Positions 1-9,850 of a stretch of DNA of 32,455 bases are shown one piece after another. The notes under the pieces are model-generated. The model made no database searches, was not told the origin of the DNA, and was given only the letters and a program-made list of their open reading frames with translations. This DNA is from Phytophthora quininea. Its lineage: Eukaryota; Oomycota; Peronosporomycetes; Peronosporales; Peronosporaceae. The first letter of the stretch is position 1. Each line of letters starts with the position of its first letter. A program made the translations under genes and the position numbers. The stretch covers positions 1 through 32,455 of the forward strand of contig JAAVTG010000237.1 of assembly GCA_011947345.1 (NCBI GenBank). The letters are read 5' to 3'.

Positions 1-346
1 CTTCAATGTCTGTTCCAACGCTTGATTCGCCATCTTCACCCAGACTGTTGACGCTGTTGGTGTCAGAGCTGCCGAGAGTGGCGACGACGGAATAGTCTCG
101 CTCCGAAGCGTCTTCGACCGCCTCGATCTCTGCAGTCTCAATGGTCTCGGAGATGATCCTCTCCACCACCTCAGCGAGCTCGTCGTCACTCTCCAACGTT
201 TTCACCTGCTTCTCCATGCTCCGCTTGTCGTCTGCTCGCTCGTCGTTCGGACGCAAAAGCCACAATGAGCTCTGCAGGCGACTGCTCGCCCAGCTGCTGA
301 TTTTCTCGGAAAGGCGAAGATGCCAACTAACAACCGTTTTGGACAT
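1..346 (-). CDS. Hypothetical protein, N-terminal part (runs off the window)
   Basis: An open frame begins with ATG at 346 and stays open to the window edge, giving about 115 residues. The first 35 residues are basic and Trp/Leu-rich; the rest is strongly acidic (many Glu, Asp and Ser) and probably disordered or helical. I see no signal peptide and recognise no domain. It lies head-to-tail with the next minus-strand gene, whose stop is at 486. Codons are GC-rich at third positions, as in neighbouring real genes. The C-terminus is missing, so the family cannot be assigned. Confidence 0.5.
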   Translation of the reverse strand, partial: MSKTVVSWHLRLSEKISSWASSRLQSSLWLLRPNDERADDKRSMEKQVKTLESDDELAEVVERIISETIETAEIEAVEDASERDYSVVATLGSSDTNSVNSLGEDGESSVGTDIE

Positions 347-485
347 GAAAAAGTTTGAATTCTTCATCATCTTCGCAATCGCTGTAGGCTACGGTGGTAA
401 AGGAAGCAGCGCATCAAAGCAACAGGAAAGAGCATGGATTTAAATGTGAGAAGTAGGCCATGAAAATACACAACCAGAAAACCCC

Positions 486-2230
486 TTACTGGATGCATAA
501 GAAGACGGCGACGGCGACGGCCAACCCGTTCACGAAGAAAGCCACGTGCAGGACACTTGCAGTCGACGACGAATTCGACGAATTCGACGACGATGTGGAA
601 GAGGTTGCGTCTGCGGCAGAAGCACTCGCTGAAACATCCCCAACGTTGGTCGGGGTGGAAGCTGAGCCTTCAGTCGCTGTCGATCCTGCAGAAAGCGAAC
701 CACCAGGTGACGGTGCTGAGGTAGCAGGTGAGGTTGTCGCCGTTGCCGTCGTCGTCGCTGGCGTCGTCGTACTCGGAGCAGTCGTTGTCAAGCTCGGAGC
801 AGTCGTCGTGCTGGTGTTGCTGGAAGGACTACCCGTCGAACTGGCAGGCGAGCTGGTCGTAGCAGGCGCAGACGTCCCGCCAACACACGTCATTGCCAGC
901 TTGTCCTCCGTAGACGCGTTGTTGCACTCCTGCTCACCTGGACACACATCCGACGAAAAGTTTTCCACACACAGCATCCAGCAGGTCGTTCCAGTCTTGG
1001 TCGAGCTCTCGCAGTCGCAGTACTGCGAGCATTGGGTAGCACTAGCCGTATCGTCGTGGTTGCACGTCACCTGGCATGAATACGTGAGGTCGGAGGCCGA
1101 CGCAGTGCTCTTCAGAGTGCACGTCTTCAAGGAGCAGCTATTGTCCGAAGCTGCCAAGTGTCGTTGCGGCGGACACGCCACCGCTCCGAAAGAAGCGCTG
1201 TCTTCAGACTCCTGTACGAGGTAGCGCGTGGTCTGGTTGGCGTAGTGCCCGAACGTCATGCCCGTGTTGCCCATGACATGGTGCGCTTCCAGCAGCACCA
1301 TCTTGCCGAACCACGCCCGCAGCGACGTGTGTCCTTCTCCATCTCCAGACACACTGACACCACGTGGATATCGCATGCCGTGCAGCACCGAGTGCAGCGG
1401 CGGCGTGGTCTTAATCCAGTCGTCAATACCCGACCCCAACATGAGGATGAGCTCGTCAGACTTCAGCACGGGCCGCACGATCTCCCCAGCCGCAGTCTGA
1501 ATGAACAGGCCAGCGTCTTGTTCTGCTGTCGTCTTGTGCTGCAATTGGCCCGAAGACGACAAGTCAAAGTATTCAGGTGCAGACATGGCGATCATCAGTC
1601 CGTTGTCCGTGTGCAGCTCTAGCGACAGATCGGCCATATTCACCTCCAGCTCCCTCTCTGCAGTGGCGACACCAGAGGCTGCTTGGTAGGCGTGGAAATG
1701 ATCCAAGTGCACCGACTCCTCCATCAACCTCCTTGCCGTCATGGCAACTTCTTGCTCCACCATCACGCTGAACAGCTGCGTGGCGTCCAATGCACTACCG
1801 ACACTGGCCACCGCCAGCTCGACGGCGGAGCTGAAGGCAGCGTGCACTTGCACATATTCAGGACAGAGTCTCAGCAACTCCGGGCTACTAGTCAACGTGT
1901 CGTCCAGCTGCAGTCCGGACTTGAGACTGACCGTGTAGCGGTTGGTGCCGTCTCGTAGTTGACGGTGCAGCAGAAACTCTGCGCCGTGTTGTTGAGCGCG
2001 GACAGCACAATCCGCAGCCTTCTCCAGGAACTCTCGACGTAGAGATGAATACTGCGGAACGTTCTGCAGTGCGATGATGCCGTCTTGCTGCAGTAGAGAC
2101 AGGAGCTGGTGATTGTGAGCGTTGTTGGTGGCGCCAGAGAGCTGCGTGAAGTCCACGGGGGCACGCGGAAGTCTCTCGGCTGTAGAGCGAGCACTGACGG
2201 CAGCAGGATAGGAAGCAGGTAGCGTAGCAT
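486..2230 (-). CDS. Secreted, probably GPI-anchored, 2-oxoglutarate/Fe(II) oxygenase-like protein (one frameshift)
   Basis: The start at 2230 opens a typical signal peptide (Met-Leu-Arg then a Leu/Pro-rich core). The frame then breaks in a run of five G (plus strand 2157-2161) and the body continues in another frame to the stop at 486; one more base in that run would make the frame continuous, giving about 581 residues. The body has a region resembling the DIOX_N segment (LLSLLQQDGI) and a core with an HTD motif (His and Asp near 207 and 209), a distal His near 280 and an Arg near 290, the order of Fe and 2OG ligands in isopenicillin-N-synthase-like oxygenases. A Cys-rich segment, a long Thr/Ser/Pro/Ala stretch and a hydrophobic C-terminal tail follow, as in GPI-anchored wall proteins. 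The oxygenase assignment is from motifs only. A longer upstream frame reaching 2432 reads into a tandem repeat and lacks a signal peptide, so I rejected it. Confidence 0.6.
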
Positions 2231-2340
2231 TCTTGATGCTTGGAGACGTCCGGGTAGCCGGCAACTTGGAGACTGAGGAGGTTTGTCCGGCGCTCGTAGA
2301 GGCGGCGCCTTCGGAATCACCAGATGGGCGGCGGCATTCT

Positions 2341-2527
2341 GTATTAAGCGCAGCTACAACTGCTACCACACCATGTCGTGGAGATGACGAGGCTGAAAAA
2401 TTGGTGGAGCTGGAGATGGAGACCAACAACATTGTATCAAGCGCAGTGGCTTGCTGCTAGTACACCATGTCGTGGAGATGACGAGGCTGAAAAATTGGTG
2501 GAGCTGGAGATGGAGATCAACGAGGTA
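2341..2527. repeat. Tandem duplication, two units of about 93 bp
   Basis: A block starting GTATTAAGCG at 2341 recurs as GTATCAAGCG at 2434. The central part, about 54 bp starting ACACCATGTCG at 2368 and 2462, is repeated with almost no change. The duplication fills most of the spacer between the SF3B1 stop (2595) and the start of the 2OG-like gene (2230), so it sits in the presumed promoter of the latter and the 3' flank of the former. It makes misleading open-frame extensions of both genes. Confidence 0.85.
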
Positions 2528-2594
2528 GAAGCTACTTCGAAGTTGCTGTGTGGATATATTGCAATTGCCAACCTTTTTCCTTCAACTACTACAG

Positions 2595-5500
2595 TTAGAT
2601 GCAGAGCTCCAGGTATGTGCGGTTGTACGAGTTGACGCCGTCGTCCTCCAGCACCGGGTAGGCTGGGGTGAGCCGTCCTGCGCATACATGTAGAGCGAGT
2701 TGTAGATCTTCCAGTACACCTCGCGGACACGGCGAGCCGGGTGGAACAGACCCTGCAAGACGTACTGGAGAACCACGTGCGGCCCCAGCGCCACTCGACA
2801 GCCTCCACGGCCTCGAACACGGCGTTGATCACATGTGGAGACGTCTCGAAGATGTTCGGCCAGACAAAGTTGAGCAGATGCACCAGCGCGTCCTCGCAGC
2901 CGAGACCAGCCACCCCCAGCGCCAAGTGCTTTACGGTGGTGCACGCCGTTTGACGATGCACCAGATCACGGTCCATGAGCGCGTCCTGCAGCAGTGGCGC
3001 CACCGCGTAGATATAGTCCTTGCCCATCTCGCCAATGTATTCGAACATGAAGGAGAAGGCCTTTAGAACGCCGTTCTGCACGTTCAACTCGGGCACGCGG
3101 TATTCGTTCATGAGAGCCGGCACTACGGTGAACGGCGAGCACGTCTCGGCCACGATAGCGATGGCTACCGTCGTACAGACTCGGTTCTGTCGCTCCTGAA
3201 CTTTCAAGTTATTCAGCAATGTGTGGAGCACATCCTGCGGACCGATTGCCTTGGCGATGTAGCCAAATGTGTTGACCGCAGCACGACGAATGCCCTTCTT
3301 ATGGGCCTTCAGCAGGTCGAGCAGCTCGAAGCAAATGCGCATCCACTCGCGAGCCGACACCATTTCGGCGCCGCGATCAGCGATGCGGCCTACCAAATCG
3401 ACGACGTTCTCTTGAACCTTTTCGTGTCGGTTCTTTAGAATGGGCGTCAACCGTGGAAGTAGATCTTTGATCGGCGGCGTCATTTTGTTCATGCCAATGA
3501 CATTCACAATGGCCTTCAGAGCGCCCAAGATGCTGCCTAGTACCTCGGGGTACTCTTCGCCCAGGTATTCGTACAGAACGACACCCATGTGGCCCATTAA
3601 CTGCTCCTGGTCGCACGTCTTCATGACCACTGCAATGCGATTGATCAAGTCGGCAGCCTGCATACGCACCTTAGCAGGCTTGTTGTTCAGCCGCCACTTG
3701 ATCGTGCCGCAGATCTGCGGCAAGTAGTTCTTCGCACGAATGCCCAACGCGTTCACCACAGTGCCAAAGCCATTCAGCATCACGAACGTGTCGTCCGACG
3801 TCTGCTCCTGGAAGGCATAAAGAATACCGTCAATAAGCTTCTCTTCGAGATCCGTTCCGATGTCTGTAGCACCCAAGTTCGAGATGATCTTCTGGATCGC
3901 TTCCATCACCATGCGGCGGTACGGTTCGCTCTCATCTTTGAGGTCGTCGACCACACGAGAGATAATTTCACTAGCGCCTACGTTATTCGCCAGCTCCACC
4001 GTGGTCTCCACCAACTGACGGTAGTTGCGGCGGTCTAAGGCCATTCGACGAACCCAAAAGTGGCGGAAAAACTCCGGGAGGATCTTCTCCTTGACGTACG
4101 AGGCCTCCACGCCATCCGTAGAGACGCATTGCTTCACCACCTTCAGCACAATCTTCTTCATCTCCTCGTCGGGCGACTGGAACTCACGAATCAAGATCTC
4201 CATGACCTCGACCGTGTAGTAATTAGCGTACTGCGCATCCATCAAAGGGATAATGAAACCAATAGCCTTCAGAAACGCTGCCAGGCCCTTACCGTGGTGC
4301 TTACGCGTGCCTCGCCACAACGGACGTAGCACCGAGTCAAACGATTCAATACCGTACGGGTGTGCAGCCTCAGCTAAAGCCGCTAACGCTAGCGCCGTGA
4401 CTGTGCGAACCTTTGCTCATCTTCAAGGCCATGCTCGATGATCTCCACCAAGTGCTTGAGATGTGGAAGCACCGCACAACCCATCAGGATCGCCACCTGC
4501 TGCACAATCTTAATACCAGTGTGTCGCGCCTGCCACGACTTTCGCGACTGGCAAACTGCCTTCAAGAACGGCAGCAACGCTGGGATACCCAAAGCTGAAG
4601 CTACGACCGCAAATGCACGAGCTGTCGTGTTACGCACGTACTCGTCGTCAATGTCAATGTCCGGACGCATGGTCGAGATCATCGTGGCCAGGCCTGCAGC
4701 CTTCGCGAGGTTCGAAATGATCTCACGACCTTCCACTCGAGCGTAGTAGTCCTCGTCGATCAGCAGCGGCTCGATCACCACCAGAATCTTGTGCACGTAC
4801 GGTCGAACGAGGTCATCCAGTTTGTACAGTACACGGTCGATCACCTTCACGAGCAAGTGACGTTCCTGATCCTCCAGGGTGGGGGCCATAAGTAGCGGCA
4901 AGATCTGGTTGAATAGAGCGCCTGCTCCAAACTCGCGGGCTTTATCCGTGAGCTGCCGCAGTGCAGTCTTCCGCTGCGGCGGGGTGCCGTTCTTAATCTT
5001 CAGCAGCAAGCGCATAATCTTGCGTTCCTTTGCTGTTTCAGGGTCCAGCTCTTCCTCGTTCACCTCATCCATCAACTTGCCAAAATACTGATAGTCTTCA
5101 GGCTTAATAAACGGCATATCTCCGCCTGAAGGAGTGGCCACAGGCACGCCGTAGTCCTCGCGAGCTGGCGTAGCCTGCATCGCAAAGCCTGGCGTTTGAC
5201 CCATGGGCGTCGGTGTCGCCAGCAACTTGCGCGACGGCGTTCGGATCGGCACATACGACGCTGGTGGGTCGAGGATCTTGTATCCCGTGGCAGGGAACAG
5301 CGCGTCCAGCTCTTCGTCAGTCAAGGGACGGTTGCGCTCCTCAATCTCCCGCTCCCAGCGCATACGCTGCGCAATTTCCGGCGTCAATGCTCCATTCATC
5401 GTGTTGGCGCCAGGAGTCATCTGCACTCCCTTCATGGGCGTCATCTCGACATTGCCGGCCACTGGGGTCTCGTCCCAGCGAGAGCGCTTACCTGTTCCTG

Positions 5501-6258
5501 CTGGGGTCACGCCGCCCAAATTGACGGGCGTAGCATCCCATCTGGAGGCTCCTGCACCTGCCACTGGAGTCTCATCCCAGCGATTCTTCCTGCTAGGAGT
5601 AGCTCCCACTGAGCCAGACACGGGCGTGGCGTCCCATCTGGACGCTGCTCTTGTTGGCGTAGCAGCTACAGAAGCTGAAGACGCTTCCGAGGCTGTGTCC
5701 CACTCGGATTGACTCTCTCCGTCCGTCTTCTCGCTGTCTTCTTGGTCCCAACGCATCCGTTTGCGTCTTCTTTTAGGAGTGGCGTCCACAGCCTCCTCCT
5801 TGACCTTTGCTGCTGATTCTCCTCCTCCTGCTTCTGTTGGATCTTGCGGACTACTTCGGCGCGCTCCTGCTCGATCTGCTGGCTCTGCATGATCTCCTTG
5901 TAGCTCCTGGCGGGCGTCTGGTCCCCGAAGGCGTCGCCTCTCTCGGGACTCAGCATACGCTCGAAGCGCCGCTTCCTGTACGCGTTCTCCCGGTCCGCAA
6001 TGCGTGTATTGACCAGTCCGGAGCCTCCTGACTCTCTGGCATCGGCGAACGGGTCGTGGTCTTCGTCAATGAGGCCGTCATTAGCCTGCTGGGCCGCCCC
6101 CTTTGGTCGGTCCTTGCTGGGGCCGTGTCTTCATCGCCCTCCTCTGTGACGGTGGCGCTGTAGCCAGCGAAGCGGTCGGTCGAGGCGCCGTAGATGTCCT
6201 GGTCGAACTGCCCCGTGGACGTGAGCCCCACGCCATTCTTCTGGTCCTCCTCCGCCAT
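2595..6258 (-). CDS. SF3B1: Splicing factor 3B subunit 1 (SF3b155), five apparent frameshifts
   Basis: Core U2 snRNP protein that contacts the branch-site region in the nucleus. From ATG 6258 to TAA 2595 the locus encodes about 1222 residues (human about 1304) without introns. The N-terminus has the conserved [16 protein letters not shown] segment, then RWD(A/E)TP motifs near residues 206, 225, 238 and 259, then the HEAT superhelix from about 410 to the end, nearly identical in long stretches to animal SF3B1. The frame is broken near 6119-6122, 5820, 4412-4414, 2802 and 2673; each junction lies inside well-conserved sequence and is repaired by one extra base, mostly in a homopolymer. The 4412 break falls at the Glu-Gln-Lys-Val segment that in human holds Lys700; one of the two usual Gln codons is also absent there, so four bases may be missing. 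Because the gene is essential and otherwise highly conserved, I read these breaks as assembly errors rather than a pseudogene. Confidence 0.95.
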
Positions 6259-6436
6259 GGCTGCGTCGGCTCGGGTTTCTTGGGGCTTCTTGGCTGGCGG
6301 AAAGAAACTAGACTGGATTTTATATTTGGCATGTGTTCTTTTAGGATTTAAAGGTGTAGATACTACAGATTCCAGGCACCAAACTTCAACACAACGGCAA
6401 GCTTGCTTGCTTGTGCGGAGCTGCTCGGTTCATCTT

Positions 6437-6742
6437 TCAATCTTTTACTTGTATTGTACCAGCAGAGCACAACTTGCTGTCGTCTTTCTTGTCGTTGCTC
6501 CTTGTGGACAAGCTGCAGCCTTCGACAGCTAGTCTTGCCGCTGTTGGTGCGAGCCACTCCGCGATGACGGGACGGCTGGCATTCTTCGCAGCATTCACCG
6601 CCGTCGGAATGGCAGCGCGAACGTCCAAAGCGCTGGGGATGACAGGACGCCCCATGCCCATCTGCATCGATCGGACCGTGTCTTTCGGGAAGAATAGATT
6701 CTCCGCCGCAAACTGCCGACGGTTTGGCAAAACTTCCCACAT
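6437..6742 (-). CDS. Hypothetical 101-residue protein
   Basis: ATG at 6742, stop at 6437. The first 80 residues (starting MWEVLPNRRQF) use GC-ending codons like the real genes nearby; the last 20 are Lys/Asp/Ser-rich and could be spurious if there is an unseen intron or frame error. The N-terminal third is basic with aromatic residues, and a run of Met and Gly follows (MQMGMGRP). I do not recognise it. It lies upstream of SF3B1 on the same strand, about 180 bp away. A plus-strand frame (6411-6755) overlaps it, but its composition looks like an antisense shadow. Confidence 0.4.
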   Translation of the reverse strand: MWEVLPNRRQFAAENLFFPKDTVRSMQMGMGRPVIPSALDVRAAIPTAVNAAKNASRPVIAEWLAPTAARLAVEGCSLSTRSNDKKDDSKLCSAGTIQVKD

Positions 6743-7106
6743 CTTGAAGACCTAGTAGCAAAGCTTCTCATTCACATAGCGGAAACCCTAGCGCGCTAAC
6801 ACAACAAGCATGTCTGCTGGGCCATGGGGATGCAGCTTAAGAGCACTGCGAGGCTAGTGCAGTCACCATGCTCGACCTCATTCAACCACTTCGTGCCGTT
6901 CACGGTGCCGCCAACACATGAGACAAAGACACACGCGCCCTGCGTCTACACGCCACCGATTGTCCGATCGATTCGGTGCCTGTAGCGGTTCTTCGCGCTG
7001 TGATTGGTTAATCCCGCTTCAAACAAAACGTCAGCCGACTCGGCTTCTCATTCTGGAAAAGATCAAGCAGGTGCCAAGCCGCTGGAGAAGCATTTTGGCG
7101 ACGTCT
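6743..7106. other. Intergenic, probable divergent promoter region
   Basis: No convincing gene. It separates a minus-strand small gene from a plus-strand gene. On the plus strand, TCTCATTCACATAGC at 6766-6780 partly matches the oomycete initiator (TCATTYYNCAWTTT), about 330 bp upstream of the start I chose for the next gene. An in-frame extension of that gene to 6918 exists, but its Arg-rich composition looks non-coding. Confidence 0.3.
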
Positions 7107-8084
7107 ATGGCCGCGATGCCGCTGCCCCGCAAGGCGCCGTTCGCGCTGGAGCTGCCGGAGCACAGCCACGGCCCTTCACAGCCCGCAGAGATCAAGCCCG
7201 AGCCTAGTACGACCAAATCTGGCCTGCAAGAGACGCTGACCTGGCTGGAGAAGCAGCGCCAGTTCGTACAGGCCCAAGACGGCAACCAGCGCCGCAAGCG
7301 CTCGTCCACTTTTGTGCGCAGCGTGTTGCGGCTGCTCAGCGGGTCTGAAGGCCAGGACAACAACGCAGAAGAGCAGGACGACAGCCCCAAGCTGCCCGTT
7401 CCGTGGGGACAAGACGCTCTGCAGTCGGATTGGAGCCAACTAGGCTTCCGTCTGCTGGACCAGCCCATCATGCAGGACATGGAGCGCGTGCGGTGCTTCA
7501 TCGCCAAAGAGGAGCTGCTCAGCGCCTCACCACAGGGCATCATCGCGCTGGCCAAGTGGCTGCAGCGCTTTGACAACCACTTGCGTCACGTGGTGACGCT
7601 GAAAGAGTACTTACTAGAAGAACGCACGCTGATTGCAGGTGTGGGCCACAAGGTCACCACTCTCTACGACGCCTACGATGAAGCGCTGGCGGTGGCGCTG
7701 GAAAAGGTGCACGACGAACGTCGAGACCTCAGCGAGGCCGTGCTGCACATGTTCGACGAGCTCGAGAAGATCTTGAAGGGCGAGGTGACGGCCGTCAAGA
7801 ACCTCATCACGCAGACGCTGACCGAGCAGGAGGAATACGAGGCGCTGAGCACGCTGTTCAACCAGCTCACGAGCGACGAGGAGTGCGGCGTTATTGTGGC
7901 GCATCTACTGGGCTGGATGCGCAACAATATGAGCGAGGACGACGTGCGCGTGTTTCTCGCTCTGTTCAATGCCGATGTGCAGGACCGCATCGCGGGCGAG
8001 TGGATGCGCATGTACGCATCGTACTTGCACCTGCTGGACGAGTTCTCCATCAACTATGACAGCTCACTCTCATACTTCACATGA
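7107..8084 (+). CDS. Helical protein of unknown function, weakly hemerythrin-like
   Basis: I chose ATG at 7107 (MAAMPLPRKAPF), giving 325 residues; the frame is open from 6918 but the extra 63 residues look like translated UTR. It is acidic and almost wholly alpha-helical from about residue 55, without membrane segments or signal peptide. A basic stretch (RRKRSSTF) near residue 71 may be a nuclear signal. The central part (WLQRFDNHLRHVV) and the C-terminal part (LLGWMRNNMSEDDVRVFLALF) recall helices of hemerythrin-type (HHE) proteins, but the metal-binding His/Glu pattern is not complete by eye, so this is only a lead. The frame is intact, without the indels seen in neighbours. The next gene is convergent, its stop at 8208. 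Confidence 0.7.
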   Translation: MAAMPLPRKAPFALELPEHSHGPSQPAEIKPEPSTTKSGLQETLTWLEKQRQFVQAQDGNQRRKRSSTFVRSVLRLLSGSEGQDNNAEEQDDSPKLPVPWGQDALQSDWSQLGFRLLDQPIMQDMERVRCFIAKEELLSASPQGIIALAKWLQRFDNHLRHVVTLKEYLLEERTLIAGVGHKVTTLYDAYDEALAVALEKVHDERRDLSEAVLHMFDELEKILKGEVTAVKNLITQTLTEQEEYEALSTLFNQLTSDEECGVIVAHLLGWMRNNMSEDDVRVFLALFNADVQDRIAGEWMRMYASYLHLLDEFSINYDSSLSYFT

Positions 8085-8137
8085 GCCAGCGTCCGACTTT
8101 TGCCGCGATATTTTGCGTTAGTTTATTACAGAGAGAG

Positions 8138-8155
8138 GCAGCAGCAGCAGCAGCA
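8138..8155. repeat. Short (GCA)6 microsatellite
   Basis: Six perfect GCA units lie in the spacer between two convergent genes, probably in a 3' UTR. Confidence 0.8.
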
Positions 8156-8207
8156 CGATGGCATACACGTGGAGATATTAGCTGTGTATATTGCTCTATC
8201 TAGTACT

Positions 8208-9037
8208 CTAGCTGAAGCACGAGCCGCTGATGATGGGGTCCATCCAGTCCCGTGCGCTCGAGATGCGCGAGTACACCATGGGGAGACCCTTTCCTCGGCC
8301 GCAGACTTCACCGTCGCGCCAATTCCGCCAGCTCACGACGCCTACCACGATGTCGTCGGCATCCTTCTTGGACGTCTCGACGAACAGCGGGCCGCCGGAG
8401 TCGCCGTCGCAAAAGCCTTTGCTGATCTGGCCTTCCACACACACCATGGAGTCGTCCACTTCAATGCTGCCGTCGGTCGCGCACTGCTCGTTGGTGATGA
8501 TGGTGGAGCTCACGCGCTGCAGTTCGTGGCCCGCCAAGGCGGTGGATCCTTCTGACAAGCGACCGGTGCCGACCGTCACCACCGCGTCGCCAGCAGAGAT
8601 GTCCTTGGCGGTGCCGAGCTTCGCCGGCGTGAAAGTCGACGCCGACTCGAGCTCGAGGATGGCAAAGTCGTTGGAGAAGCGCAGCGAGACCGTGAAGTTG
8701 GGGTGGTTCATGACCGCCGCGACCTTGATCTGCTCGCCGTCGGTGGTGCCGTTGTTGAAGTGCGAGCCCACCGAGACCCACCGGATGTCGTACGTGATGC
8801 AGTGCGAGGCCGTCAGCACGTGGATGGGGCTGATGAGGGTGCCGCCGCAAAAGTTCTTGCCCTCGGGGTGTTGCGCATGCCGACGTAGTACTGCTTCTTG
8901 CCCTTGGGGACGGTGGTGCCGCCTAGAATGAGGCGACGCTCAGCATGCTGCTCCATCGAGACGACAACCGCCTTGGCCGGGGACGCGACAAAAGCCAATG
9001 CCGCCAACGCCGCGGCGACTACAGAGCCGAACTTCAT
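8208..9037 (-). CDS. Secreted S1-family serine protease with complete catalytic triad (one frameshift)
   Basis: ATG at 9037 opens a clear signal peptide (Ala/Val-rich, about 22 residues). A short propeptide ends in ERR before LILGG, the zymogen activation site of chymotrypsin-fold proteases. The triad is intact: His near 79 (LTASHC), Asp near 124 (SNDFAILEL), Ser near 214 (GDSGGP). The residue at the chymotrypsin-189 position appears to be Gly, not Asp, so Arg/Lys specificity is unlikely. Total length is about 276 residues. The frame breaks at a G run (8865-8868) between the activation site and the CGG motif; one more base restores it. It is transcribed away from a catalytically dead paralogue 0.8 kb off. 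Role is inferred as an apoplastic protease; it could instead be a non-proteolytic member of the glucanase-inhibitor group. Confidence 0.85.
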
Positions 9038-9850
9038 TTTCCAATGCGGTGAGCAGCAGTCCACGAAATCTGAAATGGAGGTTGGTCGCGGCAGTGCTTT
9101 GCTGAGCGGAGACGGAGTCACATTGATGGTCCGGCAAAGAAGAGCCCCGGAGACACCTGAGAGCAGCAACGAGATCTGCCAAACGTCCTGCCTCCGGATG
9201 TTGAAACAAGGTTCGACTGCGCCTTTGAGCTAAGTTCGTCGCTGAAGAAGATCGGGAAGCGCTTGACGGTGTTTGGTGCTGCAGGGAATCGTTCTACTTA
9301 GTGTCATGACTATTACCGAATGGCAATGGACAATCGATCGGCCAAATACATGTAAAGCGTTGCCGGTCGAGAAGGTGAGGAATGTTTCCTTGTGGATGTA
9401 TTTGACATCCCGGTCAGCGAAGTTGGAGATCATCAGCCGGACGGTGAAGTTGCTGTGGAATTATAATATCTTTGCTATCGGAAACCACCGTCACGGAGCC
9501 AGCGGTCATGTGCGGCATCTGGAAGCCAAGAAGACGAATTGCCCCTCGATGACTGATTGATTCACACCAGAGCCAGAGCATGCTGCGACTACCGCACTGC
9601 AGTTTTGCACAGCTAGAAAATTGCCGCGCTACCTGGTCCGGATCTTCAATGCAGATCCCGATTCTTGCTGTTCGCCTGATTATGAAGCTGCTGCTCGACT
9701 CGTGCAAGCCATTTTGCCTCCCTGCTTTGCTGACATTCGGTGCAAGCGAACTTAGCGGACCCCATGCAAACTGCTCTGCCTGCCCACCAAACACCATCCC
9801 GAGGCATTCGAGCATTTGCAGTCTCCGACTCAACGTCATTACTTGCCGAT
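9038..9850. other. Intergenic between divergent S1-family genes; possible gene remnant
   Basis: It holds the promoters of both S1 genes. Around 9300-9640 the minus strand has two overlapping frames that would join by a single-base change near 9450 into a protein-like stretch (segments GSVTVVSDSKDI and LMISNFADRDVKYIHKE). I cannot match it to a family; it may be a decayed gene or chance. Confidence 0.3.
9065..9077 (-). promoter_or_regulatory. Candidate oomycete initiator of the S1 protease gene
   Basis: Read on the minus strand, CATTTCAGATTTC matches most positions of the oomycete initiator CATTYYNCAWTTT and lies about 28-40 bases upstream of the ATG at 9037, a usual distance for short oomycete 5' UTRs. 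The match is imperfect, with G where the consensus has C. Confidence 0.3.

Noticed and set aside
460..1224. Plus-strand open frame of 254 codons rich in Val/Ala/Glu
   Set aside because: It is antisense to the Thr/Ser-rich stalk of the surface protein; low-complexity coding sequence commonly opens the opposite strand.
2231..2432. N-terminal extension of the oxygenase-like protein into the tandem repeat
   Set aside because: The signal peptide lies in another frame starting at 2230, and the extension is repeat sequence shared with the false SF3B1 C-terminus.
5807..6031. Plus-strand Leu-rich short frame that looks like a membrane peptide
   Set aside because: It is antisense of the Glu/Gln-rich part of SF3B1.
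9580..9850. Plus-strand open frame upstream of the dead S1 protein, continuous with its C-terminal half
   Set aside because: The continuity comes from the frame break at 10231-10235; the true N-terminus with signal peptide and CGG motif is in the other frame from 9851.
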